A stretch of 64,000 bases of DNA, taken from IMG/VR virus record IMGVR_UViG_3300042261_000588, positions 79,855-143,854 of that record. The stretch is one strand, 5' to 3'. Every line of letters starts with the position of its first letter. Position 1 is the stretch's first letter. Position numbers and translations under genes: made by a program. The notes under the pieces are model-generated. The model ran no database searches. It was not told the DNA's origin and saw only the letters and a list, made by a program, of their open reading frames with translations. Below are positions 42,101-48,610 of the stretch, in pieces. Origin of the DNA: a virus.

Positions 42101-42868
42101 GTTTACGGGCCTGAGTCTAGTGACAGTCCAGATGAATCATCCAGATGACCGGAGAACTTACCTCCGGCGGGTCCATCAGTTTTTGAACAGCGGCGTGGAA
42201 AGCATAGCCCCTCGAAAGGTTATTAGAGACACGCTAGGTCAAGCAGGTCATGTGGCCGAAAGCTCCACACTGCCATAGTAGAGATGATGGCGAACGGTAG
42301 TAAGATGCTCGTACTCAGAGAGGTGGAGATAGCCGGGGTAGCGTCCGGCCTGTTCGATTCAGCTTGCAAGAGGTGAGCCGAGACCGTAGGCATACGGTAA
42401 TCATTTACAAAAACCCTGATGAGTTGATGGCCTTCGGCCTGATGAGTTGATGGGTGTAAATGTTTGGCTGAGACCTACCGAGGATAGACGATACGTGGTG
42501 TATAGAGCACGCCCGAAGGGAGGATCAGGTTCGAGTCCTGAACGTTGGAACAATTTCTTGCTGCAAGGCAACAGTGAAATCCCTCATAACTTTTCAATTT
42601 CGTACTTGCGAGTCAGGCCACGATTCAATGCAGTGATGTACGACTGCGATAGTGGATAAACCAGACCGCCCAATTTTTAGGAGCAAGCAGCACGGGAGGC
42701 AGACGTGCCGACGAATGCCGCAGTAGAGCAAAGTCGGGTGGACGAACATTGTCGAACCGGGAGCAGTAATGCAACCCGTGGATGTCCAAGGTAAAGCCCT
42801 TAGCGGGGTTGGAAGTAGGATGAACAGTCCGCTGATCGGGGTGGCGTCCGATCTGCTCCTTTTTTTAT
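42101..42868 (+). ncRNA. Long structured spacers 2 and 3 in the tRNA array
   Basis: 768 bases without a supported gene. GCCGGGGTAGCGTCCGGC (42332-42349) and GATCGGGGTGGCGTCCGATC (42834-42853, followed by a T run, so also a terminator) repeat the spacer 1 hairpin with different stems. At 42390-42460 a CATTTAC...GTAAATG stem encloses two copies of TGATGAGTTGATGG around a GGCCTTCGGCC hairpin. A lone T-arm-like CAGGTTCGAGTCCTG sits at 42526-42541. Confidence 0.35.
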
Positions 42869-42946
42869 GTTGGCCGTAGCTCAATTTGGCAGAGCGTCTG
42901 ATTGTGGGTCAGAATGTTGCGAGTTCAAACCTCGTCGGTCAACCCA
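42869..42946 (+). tRNA. tRNA-His(GTG)
   Basis: G-1 at 42869, acceptor TTGGCCG/CGGTCAA with C73, anticodon arm TCTGA-TTGTGGG-TCAGA, CCA encoded. Confidence 0.9.
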
Positions 42947-42955
42947 TAAGGAAAG

Positions 42956-43027
42956 CATGGCACACTTCAGCGTGATGGCTACTTCTACTTCTATGAAAAA
43001 AGCCTTTGTGCAATCATCGGTGCCATG
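42956..43027 (+). ncRNA. Two-helix RNA element, copy a (no tRNA inside)
   Basis: P1 CATGGCAC/GTGCCATG. Then ACTTCA, P2 left GCGTGATGG, CTACTTC, a short insert, P2 right CCTTTGTGC, AATCATCG, P1 right. Same architecture as the three permuted tRNA elements but enclosing only about 18 bases. May be an empty or reduced copy. Confidence 0.55.
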
Positions 43028-43042
43028 TGATCCTTGCCATTC

Positions 43043-43153
43043 TGAAGGCACACCTCAGTTGAGGGATACTTCGTTTGTTCGATTCAAACCCTCGGCAGAT
43101 GCCGGGGATGCCCTGTTGGTGGGCGTTTCTCTCAGCGATTATTGGTGCCTTTG
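43043..43153 (+). ncRNA. Two-helix RNA element, copy b
   Basis: P1 TGAAGGCAC/GTGCCTTTG, ACCTCA, P2 GTTGAGGG/CTCTCAGC (pairs with two G-U), ATACTTC, right loop GATTATTG. Encloses permuted tRNA segments (43073-43125). Confidence 0.65.
43073..43125 (+). tRNA. Permuted tRNA fragment without visible anticodon arm
   Basis: In order: T arm GTTTG-TTCGATT-CAAAC, acceptor 3' strand CCTCGGC, linker AGAT, acceptor 5' strand GCCGGGG, D arm GCCC-TGTTGGT-GGGC, G. The acceptor strands pair fully with one G-U. No anticodon stem or loop can be placed, so it may be defective or a tRNA mimic. Confidence 0.45.
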
Positions 43154-43164
43154 ATTTCACTTTT

Positions 43165-43307
43165 TCAGGTCACACTTCAGGGTAGGGATACTTCATTCCA
43201 ACCGCTAATCGAGGTTCGATTCCTCGTCTCTCGACCATAACATCGGGAGATCGTCTAATGGCTAGGACAGCGGCACAAGACACCTTGCTCGCTTATTGGT
43301 GATCTGA
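43165..43307 (+). ncRNA. Two-helix RNA element, copy c
   Basis: P1 TCAGGTCAC/GTGATCTGA, ACTTCA, P2 GGGTAGGG/CCTTGCTC (pairs with three G-U), ATACTTC, right loop GCTTATTG. Encloses a permuted tRNA. Confidence 0.7.
43195..43273 (+). tRNA. Circularly permuted tRNA, probably Gly(TCC)
   Basis: 3' part first: loop end ATTCCAA, stem CCGCT, T arm CGAGG-TTCGATT-CCTCG, acceptor TCTCTCG, A, CCA (to 43237). A six-base linker TAACAT follows. Then the 5' part: acceptor CGGGAGA, D arm, stem AGCGG (to 43273). Acceptor strands pair with one G-U. Joined, AGCGG-ATTCCAA-CCGCT makes a 7-base loop with TCC. The exact junction is uncertain by a few bases, so the anticodon is tentative. Confidence 0.55.
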
Positions 43308-43312
43308 TTTTC

Positions 43313-43389
43313 GGGCTCATAGCTCAGTTGGTTAGAGCACGGGACTCATAATCCCTTGGTCGCAGGTTCGAGTCTTGCTGAGCCCACCA
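43313..43389 (+). tRNA. tRNA with CAT anticodon (Met or Ile2), copy 1
   Basis: Acceptor GGGCTCA/TGAGCCC, anticodon loop CTCATAA, CCA encoded. Confidence 0.85.
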
Positions 43390-43395
43390 TCTTAT

Positions 43396-43471
43396 AGGCA
43401 TGTAACTCAGTTGGTAGAGTGCAACTCTGATACGGTTGATGTACCTGGTTCAATTCCAGGCATGCCTACCA
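43396..43471 (+). tRNA. tRNA-Ile(GAT)
   Basis: Acceptor AGGCATG/CATGCCT, anticodon arm CAACT-CTGATAC-GGTTG, CCA encoded. Confidence 0.85.
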
Positions 43472-43531
43472 TGAATTCAAAAAGAAAGGACGGTGATTGC
43501 AATGAAATGCGATGGTAAACGAGTGTAAAGA

Positions 43532-43606
43532 GGATGCGTAGCTCAGAGGTAGAGCAGTTGGCTTTTAACCAACGGGTCGAGATTTCAAAATTCTCCGCAT
43601 CCACCA
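43532..43606 (+). tRNA. tRNA-Lys(TTT)
   Basis: Acceptor GGATGCG/CGCATCC, anticodon arm GTTGG-CTTTTAA-CCAAC, CCA encoded; T stem has one mismatch. Confidence 0.85.
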
Positions 43607-43617
43607 AAATAGATTTT

Positions 43618-43763
43618 CTGTGAGGCACACTTCAGCGAAGAGTTACTTCAATGTTAATGACGTGGTTGTTGGTTCAACTCCAACCTCCGGAGTCGCAAGA
43701 TTCCGGAGTAGCTCAATGGTAGAGCACGAAAATCTCTCTTCGCGTTTTTTTGGTGCCTCACGG
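43618..43763 (+). ncRNA. Two-helix RNA element, copy d
   Basis: P1 CTGTGAGGCAC/GTGCCTCACGG (11 pairs, one wobble), ACTTCA, P2 GCGAAGAG/CTCTTCGC (8 Watson-Crick pairs), TTACT(TC), right loop GTTTTTTTG. Encloses the clearest permuted tRNA. Confidence 0.75.
43648..43728 (+). tRNA. Circularly permuted tRNA-Asn(GTT)
   Basis: 3' part 43648-43692: TCA-ATGTTAA-TGACG, TGGTT, T arm GTTGG-TTCAACT-CCAAC, acceptor CTCCGGA, G73. Linker TCGCAAGAT. 5' part 43702-43728: acceptor TCCGGAG, TA, D arm GCTC-AATGGTA-GAGC, A, CG. Joining CG to TCA completes stem CGTCA/TGACG and a canonical loop with GTT. All stems pair perfectly. No ordinary tRNA-Asn was found in the array. Confidence 0.75.
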
Positions 43764-43770
43764 ACCTATT

Positions 43771-43897
43771 TCATTCTATTCTACGACAGGTTTACCGGAA
43801 TTGCCTGTCGTAGTCTGCATACCCGGTTCAGCACCGGCTACCCGGAGGATGTGCCGCCAAGAAGCCAGTTTCCCGGAGTTCTGACAAACCGGGATTT
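43771..43897 (+). other. Structured spacer with a 10-bp hairpin
   Basis: CTACGACAGG/CCTGTCGTAG hairpin near 43780-43813, then CCGG-TTCAGCA-CCGG and further GC-rich pairing segments. No gene. Confidence 0.35.
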
Positions 43898-43972
43898 GCC
43901 CCCGTCGTCTAGTGGCTAGGACGCTGGTTTTTCAAGCCGGAGAAGGCGGATCGATACCGCTCGGGGGTGCCA
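43898..43972 (+). tRNA. tRNA-Glu(TTC)
   Basis: Acceptor GCCCCCG/CGGGGGT, anticodon loop TTTTCAA, CCA encoded. T loop ATCGATA departs from TTCGANN at the first base. Confidence 0.8.
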
Positions 43973-43996
43973 ACTTCCAATGGAATGGTGTATAAT

Positions 43997-44073
43997 GTGC
44001 CTATAGCTCAATTGGACAGAGCACTTGACTACGGACGAGAAGGCGGCTGGTTCAAATCCAGTCAGGAGCACCA
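43997..44073 (+). tRNA. tRNA-Arg(ACG)-like gene with damaged anticodon stem
   Basis: D arm GCTC/GAGC, loop CTACGGA typical of tRNA-Arg(ACG), T arm CTGG-TTCAAAT-CCAG, CCA encoded. The stem flanks CTTGA and CGAGA do not pair in register and the acceptor has two mismatches, so it may be nonfunctional or edited. Confidence 0.5.
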
Positions 44074-44212
44074 AGAAAGATTTTTTAATTTGGGGGGGTA
44101 AAGGGTTGGATGGATGCACGCCGCCCGAGCGGTCTGTCCAGTCTGCGTAAAGCAATCTGTCCGGTGCAGCGCCTCGTGGGCGTAGGATGGAAAAGTTGCT
44201 CCCTCCTTTTTT
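44074..44212 (+). other. Spacer between tRNA-Arg and tRNA-Asp
   Basis: GC-rich, pairing-rich, ends in a T run. No gene or known RNA recognised. Confidence 0.25.
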
Positions 44213-44287
44213 GGAGATGTGGCAGACCGGTAATGCGCCTGATTGTCTATCAGGTTTATGCGAGTTCAATTCTCGTCATCTTCGCCA
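44213..44287 (+). tRNA. tRNA-Asp(GTC)
   Basis: Acceptor GGAGATG/CATCTTC, anticodon arm CCTGA-TTGTCTA-TCAGG, CCA encoded. Confidence 0.85.
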
Positions 44288-44394
44288 ACGCTTGTTCGGG
44301 ATCAGGAGAAGCAGAAACCGCCTCTGTTCGTTAGGAGGGTAATCCCCCGATGCCAACTTGGATGTGTTCCATGGCAAGCATCTATTTCAGTTAT

Positions 44395-44480
44395 GCCGAG
44401 TTGGCTCAGCGGCGACAGCAACGGCTTCGTAAGTCGTCATGGTAACTACATCGGGGGTTCGAGTCCCTCACTCGGCTCCA
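44395..44480 (+). tRNA. tRNA with Thr anticodon CGT and long variable arm
   Basis: 86 bases. Acceptor GCCGAGT/ACTCGGC, anticodon arm ACGGC-TTCGTAA-GTCGT, variable region CATGGTAACTACATC (15 bases, can pair ATG/CAT), T arm GGGGG-TTCGAGT-CCCTC approximately, CCA encoded. Long variable arms normally mark Ser, Leu or Tyr tRNAs. Confidence 0.75.
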
Positions 44481-44491
44481 TGAAATATTTT

Positions 44492-44520
44492 TTCACATTT
44501 TACTGTGGGTCGAGTATAAT
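44492..44520 (+). promoter_or_regulatory. Sigma70 promoter for lipoprotein gene
   Basis: TTCACA (44492-44497), 17-base spacer, TATAAT (44515-44520), the best sigma70 match in the window. Leader of about 85 bases with a GAGCCA/TGGCTC hairpin precedes the lipoprotein ATG. Confidence 0.75.
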
Positions 44521-44612
44521 ATCTTGATCGGTATAGCAGCGAGCCAAAGTGGCTCCGATTAAGACGGTCATAGTTGGCCGTTGAATCGCTGAGGTAATTA
44601 GGAGAAGTTCAA

Positions 44613-45119
44613 ATGATTAGACGTGCAGTTGTGACGGTGTTGGCTGTTATGGGGCTGTGTCTTGCCGGATGCAAGATGTCGCCGAGTGAGATCAATGCGA
44701 TGTCAGAAGCCTCTGGCGTAGCGGCAACGGTGATCTGGATGTCCTATGACAATCCATCAGTCGAGCAGAAAACTGAAGTCGCCAATGTTCTTGGCGTCGT
44801 AACGGAGAACATCGGAATTGTCGGGACAAATTCGTATACTTCCGTGTTCATGCCGAAGGTTATGGCGTATGTTGTTGCCAGTCAGGATATTCCGGCCAAT
44901 GACAAGCCCATTGTCATCGCTGGGTCGCTGGCAGTTTTCGGAGGTATTGACCTGTTGTTTGCAAGTCATCCTGAATGGAAGGAAGACACGCAGAATGTCG
45001 GGTCGTATGTCAAGTCATTCATTACTGGCGTACAGCTCTCTCTGGCTTTGCCGGCAACGGACTCGAAGGTTATGAAGGCAACCGAGAATTACAAGGCACG
45101 CTCAGCACTCAAGAAGTAA
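44613..45119 (+). CDS. Lipoprotein of unknown function
   Basis: 168 residues. Lipobox GLCLAGC after a basic N-terminus predicts lipid anchoring. The mature part is Ala/Val-rich with several hydrophobic segments. TAGGAGAAG precedes ATG. Followed by a GGGGCGT/ACGCCTC hairpin (about 45145-45175), a possible terminator. Confidence 0.65.
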   Translation: MIRRAVVTVLAVMGLCLAGCKMSPSEINAMSEASGVAATVIWMSYDNPSVEQKTEVANVLGVVTENIGIVGTNSYTSVFMPKVMAYVVASQDIPANDKPIVIAGSLAVFGGIDLLFASHPEWKEDTQNVGSYVKSFITGVQLSLALPATDSKVMKATENYKARSALKK

Positions 45120-45184
45120 GATAAGTATCAGCGTGGTTCTTGAAGGGGCGTTTCGATGAAGAGTCGGACGCCTCTTGTATTTAT

Positions 45185-45271
45185 GCCAACGTGACCTGAA
45201 TTGGTAAAGGCCCTGATTTGTAATCAGGTAGTTCCGAAAGGATCGTGCAGGTTCGATGCCTGTCGTTGGCT
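45185..45271 (+). tRNA. tRNA with Thr anticodon TGT and long variable arm
   Basis: 87 bases. Acceptor GCCAACG/CGTTGGC, anticodon arm CCTGA-TTTGTAA-TCAGG, 18-base variable region with TCC-GAAA-GGA, T arm GCAGG-TTCGATG-CCTGT, T73, no encoded CCA. Confidence 0.75.
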
Positions 45272-45509
45272 CGGGAAGCAAAGTTGGGGCACCTCTACGT
45301 GGTGCTGACTAGAAACAGCAGGAGTGCTGGCTAAGACCCCAATCGAAGGTTGATGATGGTAAGGAACCTCATAGCCTTTTATTCTTTGAAATAGGTGAAT
45401 GTCGAGACATCAATGAGGCAGAGTTCGATGCTTTGTTCAAGACAGGCTTGTGCTTTGCGGTTGTCATTATTCTGAATGGATGCTAATTTTGCAGGGAGGA
45501 ACAAGAAGT
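45272..45509 (+). other. Spacer in tRNA array
   Basis: Contains pairing segments (GGGGCACC/GGTGCTG region near 45285-45315) but no gene or known RNA. Confidence 0.25.
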
Positions 45510-45585
45510 AGGCGTGTGGTCCAATTGGTCGGGCACCGGTCTCCAAAACCGGACTATGTGGGTTCGAGTCCCGCCACACCTGCCA
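45510..45585 (+). tRNA. tRNA-Trp(CCA)
   Basis: Acceptor AGGCGTG/CACACCT (one mismatch), anticodon arm CCGGT-CTCCAAA-ACCGG, CCA encoded. Confidence 0.85.
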
Positions 45586-45668
45586 AAACCAGAGAGGTGG
45601 ATTCGACTTCCGCTCACCATGCCAATCTGATCCGCAAAAAAATCTGAAGAAAAATCTACAATTTTTGT

Positions 45669-45698
45669 TTGACTTATCCCGTTGATTTGGTGTAATAT
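45669..45698 (+). promoter_or_regulatory. Sigma70-like promoter
   Basis: TTGACT (45669-45674), 18-base spacer, TAATAT (45693-45698). Would transcribe the structured region 45700-45995. Confidence 0.5.
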
Positions 45699-45889
45699 GG
45701 ACTGGAATGATGAGTCATGGAAGAGTTGTAAAATGATCAGAACTTCAAATCACTGGAAGTTGGTTGTCGGCTAGAGCGCTTTCAGCTTGCGGAAAACAAG
45801 TCAGGAGTCTATAGTTCCTGATGTTCAAAAGTCTCATAGAATAAAAATCTATGAAAAGGCAACTGAGTAGAAATTTTTGGATTTATAGG

Positions 45890-45992
45890 TCAGTGGCAGA
45901 GGGAAAATGCACGGGTATGCCCGGTCTCAGGGTTCGGTTAGTGGGCGAGCTGATCTCTGAGTGAAAGATACCAATCTTTCCTGACCTATTAA
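45890..45992 (+). ncRNA. tRNA-like structured RNA
   Basis: Closed by ATAGGTCAG/CTGACCTAT (9 perfect pairs). Inside: GCA/TGC arm, CGGG-TATG-CCCG hairpin, CTCAG/CTGAG long arm, and GAAAGAT-ACCA-ATCTTTC hairpin next to the closing stem. The layout mimics acceptor, D, anticodon, variable and T arms, but no canonical anticodon or TTCGA loop is present. Confidence 0.4.
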
Positions 45993-46022
45993 TCTTGTTG
46001 TGAAAACATTGTCTTGCCGGAG

Positions 46023-46028
46023 TATAAT
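46023..46028 (+). promoter_or_regulatory. TATAAT -10 element before ClpS gene
   Basis: GAGTATAAT ends 5 bases before the ATG at 46034, so transcription would begin at or near the start codon (leaderless). Confidence 0.45.
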
Positions 46029-46033
46029 GAGAC

Positions 46034-46372
46034 ATGAATACTAAAAAAGGCAACGGGATTGAAGAACTCTGGAAACAAACGAAGAAGAAAATTCGTATGG
46101 ATCAGGTTCACACAGAAATTGATCACAAGGTTCTTGCCGCTGGTGATCTCTGTCAGGTCGTCCTTTACAATGACGATCATCATACAAGCTCTCATGTGGT
46201 AAAGTCTTTGATTGCGATTTTTCAACATTCACAGGCAATAGCTGAGAAGATCATGCTCGATGCTCATAATTCTGGACGGTCGGTTGCCGAGGTTGAGGAT
46301 TATGAGAAGGCAGTTGAACATGCCAAGCAATTAGCTGAGGCTGGTTTGAAAGCAGAAGTAGAGTCGTTTTAA
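46034..46372 (+). CDS. clpS: ClpS-like N-degron adaptor
   Basis: 112 residues. CQVVLYNDDHHTSSHVVKSL matches the ClpS V-x-L-x-N-D-D core. QAIAEKIMLDAHNSGRSVAEV and YEKAVEHAKQLAEAGL follow in ClpS order. ClpS delivers N-end-rule substrates to ClpAP. A phage copy could redirect host ClpAP or protect phage proteins (inference). No Shine-Dalgarno; a TATAAT lies just upstream. Confidence 0.85.
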   Translation: MNTKKGNGIEELWKQTKKKIRMDQVHTEIDHKVLAAGDLCQVVLYNDDHHTSSHVVKSLIAIFQHSQAIAEKIMLDAHNSGRSVAEVEDYEKAVEHAKQLAEAGLKAEVESF

Positions 46373-46513
46373 GCAAAACTGTAACAAGCCAAAGATAAAG
46401 TGCGACAACGCTGATAACTGCGCAGGCAAACAAGAAAAGTAGGAGAAGTAATGGAAGCACACTAGTTGGCGAAGTTGTTATTGGACAATTAATCTCGAAT
46501 GAAGAGTAATTTT

Positions 46514-46589
46514 GGGGCTATAGCACAATTGGTAATGCGGCAGCTTTGCAAGCTGTTCGGTACGAGTTCAAGTCTCGTTAGCTCCACCA
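46514..46589 (+). tRNA. tRNA-Ala(TGC)
   Basis: Acceptor GGGGCTA/TAGCTCC, anticodon arm GCAGC-TTTGCAA-GCTGT, CCA encoded. Confidence 0.9.
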
Positions 46590-46668
46590 AAAATTCGGGA
46601 GTGTTGGACCTTGTTGCGTCCGACTACCCATGAACACAACAACCGCCAGCGGGCGGAAAGGAGCGCCT

Positions 46669-46911
46669 ATGCGCATGTCCTCACGAAAAGGCCAGACGAT
46701 GGTCGAGTACATCATCATTGTCGTCGTGATTGCCATCACCCTGATCTTGCTCTTCTCCAATTTGGGCAAGGCCATTGGCAAGAAGGTCACCGGCGCGACA
46801 GCCGCCATAGACCAAGAGGTCGGTGAGGCGGCGGCGGCGACGTATGACACCCTGAGCGCCAATCCGGTTCGGGATTTAAATGCAGACGGGACGATGGTTG
46901 GCACGCCCTAA
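46669..46911 (+). CDS. Flp-type pilin-like protein
   Basis: 80 residues. RKGQTMVEYIIIVVVIAITL is the Flp/Tad class III signal and hydrophobic N-terminal helix (G before Q, Glu at +5 from cleavage). Ala-rich C-terminal part. GAAAGGAG precedes ATG. GC-rich codon use unlike the surrounding tRNA region suggests acquisition from a bacterial chromosome. Confidence 0.7.
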   Translation: MRMSSRKGQTMVEYIIIVVVIAITLILLFSNLGKAIGKKVTGATAAIDQEVGEAAAATYDTLSANPVRDLNADGTMVGTP

Positions 46912-47077
46912 GCGGGAACGGGCACCATGGCAAGGGTGGCGATCAGGGCTCGTGATGCGCGTCGCCTCCGGTGCAGTAGTGGGCATTACACAAATTTGTT
47001 AGGCTTACAGAGAAGATATGGCGCGTAGCCGCGCCGATGTTCACCGCCGACGATAATCATCAAAAAGGAGAAGAAGT

Positions 47078-47491
47078 ATGAAGATTGGGTTTATGTCTTT
47101 GTTTTTCGTGTTTGTTGCAGGATGTGCCACTGGACCCTACACGCCGATTCGGACATCGAGTTTGAAGGGAGAAAAAGTCATTTATTTCGAGCAGGTAGAT
47201 CGGGTCCCGAAAGACGTATTGATGCTCTTGTGTGAGAAAAAGGATGACGGCACTATGAGTGCGAGAGTCATGCCTTGGATTGAACTTATCCCGATGATCG
47301 AGAAGCTGTCGGATGTCGCCCCAGAGATCGTCACTTCGTATAGCCAAGAGAGAATGGAAAACGCCATGATCACAAGGAGAATGCTGTTTCGTGGATATGA
47401 TGGCACGAATGACTTGGTGGAGATCGAGAGGATCATAAAGACGATGGGTGGAAACATCGAGAATTGGTCTGCGAAGAAGGACAAGCCGTGA
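47078..47491 (+). CDS. Lipoprotein of unknown function
   Basis: 137 residues. LFFVFVAGC lipobox. Mature part acidic/basic mixed, helical; no family recognised. AAGGAGAAG precedes ATG. Confidence 0.6.
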   Translation: MKIGFMSLFFVFVAGCATGPYTPIRTSSLKGEKVIYFEQVDRVPKDVLMLLCEKKDDGTMSARVMPWIELIPMIEKLSDVAPEIVTSYSQERMENAMITRRMLFRGYDGTNDLVEIERIIKTMGGNIENWSAKKDKP

Positions 47492-47646
47492 GAAAGCCTA
47501 GACTGACAGAGGACATCGCTCGTGGCATTATGGGTTGGATGAGCTTCGGCAGATATTGCTGCTGACTCTGATCGTCTTGCGGTAGATATGGAAGTTATCA
47601 CAGAAGTTTGAACGCAACCCAGTGTCGTGGAGTGAAAAGTAATTTT

Positions 47647-47722
47647 GGCGGGTTAGCTCAGTTGGTAGAGCAATGGAATCATAATCCGTGCGTCGGGGGT
47701 TCGAACCCCTCATCCGCCACCA
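47647..47722 (+). tRNA. tRNA with CAT anticodon (Met or Ile2), copy 2
   Basis: Acceptor GGCGGGT/ATCCGCC, anticodon loop ATCATAA, T arm GGGGG-TTCGAAC-CCCTC approximately, CCA encoded. Confidence 0.85.
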
Positions 47723-47735
47723 TGTTTAATTATGA

Positions 47736-47813
47736 CGGTAAGTAGTTCAGTCTGCTTAGAACGCTCGGTTTGGGTCCGAGAGGCCGTGGGTTGAAATCCC
47801 ACCTTACCGACCA
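47736..47813 (+). tRNA. tRNA-Pro(TGG)
   Basis: Acceptor CGGTAAG/CTTACCG, anticodon arm CTCGG-TTTGGGT-CCGAG, CCA encoded. Confidence 0.85.
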
Positions 47814-47875
47814 CCGGCTCCAGAGGAGGTTCGGCAGGGAAGGACAAACAAGAAACGGAAGGAGATTGGGACAAC

Positions 47876-47986
47876 ATGGAAGCAATGATCGTCGTTGGGC
47901 CGGAGAAGAGACAAATGAAAAGGGACGGAGCCATGGACCTTGCGCGCGGAACCTTACAAACACCAACACCAAGGAGAAGAAGATGA
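47876..47986 (+). CDS. Possible 36-residue peptide
   Basis: AAGGAG about 11 bases before ATG, and the stop overlaps the next start (ATGA). Arg-rich C-terminus. Kept because of the coupling only. Confidence 0.25.
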   Translation: MEAMIVVGPEKRQMKRDGAMDLARGTLQTPTPRRRR

Positions 47987-48540
47987 GTGATCTGAAGTTC
48001 AACTGTCCGCACTGCCAACAGTCCCTCGAAGCGCCCGAAGAACTCCTTGGCCAGACGATCAACTGCCCGTCATGTAATGGCCGCATTCAATTGCCAAGTC
48101 CACAGCCCCGGCAACCGGCCAAGCCATTGCCACCACCACAGAAGAAGGTCGTTCTCAACAAACCGCAAACGGCACCACCGCCACAAACCGGCCGGACAAA
48201 GCCCTGCCCGTTCTGCGGCGAACAGATCCTAGAAGTAGCGAAGAAATGCAAACACTGCGGCAGCACTGCCAGCCAAAGCAAGAAGCGCCTTCTTCCTGCC
48301 TTCTTGCTGTGCTTTTTCTTTGGCGTACTCGGTATCCATGCCTTCTACGTCGGCAAGGTCAGTCAAGGCATCGTCTTTCTGGTCCTCTTTTTTGGGGCAT
48401 TTGCCCTCGACGCCGCAAACAGTATGTTGAGTGAGTTGCCGGTACTACTGCTCTTCGTCTGCTTGTTCGGAGACCTCTTCCGCCTCGCGGTGGGAGCGTA
48501 CAAAGACACTGATGGAAACAAGATAACTCAGTGGATTTGA
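47983..48540 (+). CDS. Zinc-ribbon TM2-domain membrane protein
   Basis: 185 residues. Zinc knuckles CPHCQQ/CPSCNG and CPFCGE/CKHCGS, a Pro-rich linker, then LLPAFLLCFFFGVLGIHAFYVGK and GAYKDTDGNKITQW, the TM2 domain with its D-x-x-G-N-x-I-x-x-W end. Two transmembrane spans are predicted. AAGGAG precedes ATG. Host-like gene, GC-richer than the phage core. Confidence 0.8.
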   Translation: MSDLKFNCPHCQQSLEAPEELLGQTINCPSCNGRIQLPSPQPRQPAKPLPPPQKKVVLNKPQTAPPPQTGRTKPCPFCGEQILEVAKKCKHCGSTASQSKKRLLPAFLLCFFFGVLGIHAFYVGKVSQGIVFLVLFFGAFALDAANSMLSELPVLLLFVCLFGDLFRLAVGAYKDTDGNKITQWI

Positions 48541-48610
48541 GTGCATCGAGGCCAGATCAGAGCCGAACCAGCGCCTCCATTTTACGTCGCTTAGCGCCGA
48601 AGGGCTTCAA

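Noticed and set aside
42390-42460. Hammerhead ribozyme suggested by repeated CTGATGAG
   Set aside because: The required GAAA after stem II and the cleavage triplet context are missing; the two copies flank a simple GGCC hairpin.
43991-43996. Promoter TATAAT before the tRNA-Arg-like gene
   Set aside because: It directly abuts the tRNA 5' end, so transcription would start inside the tRNA. No -35 is present.
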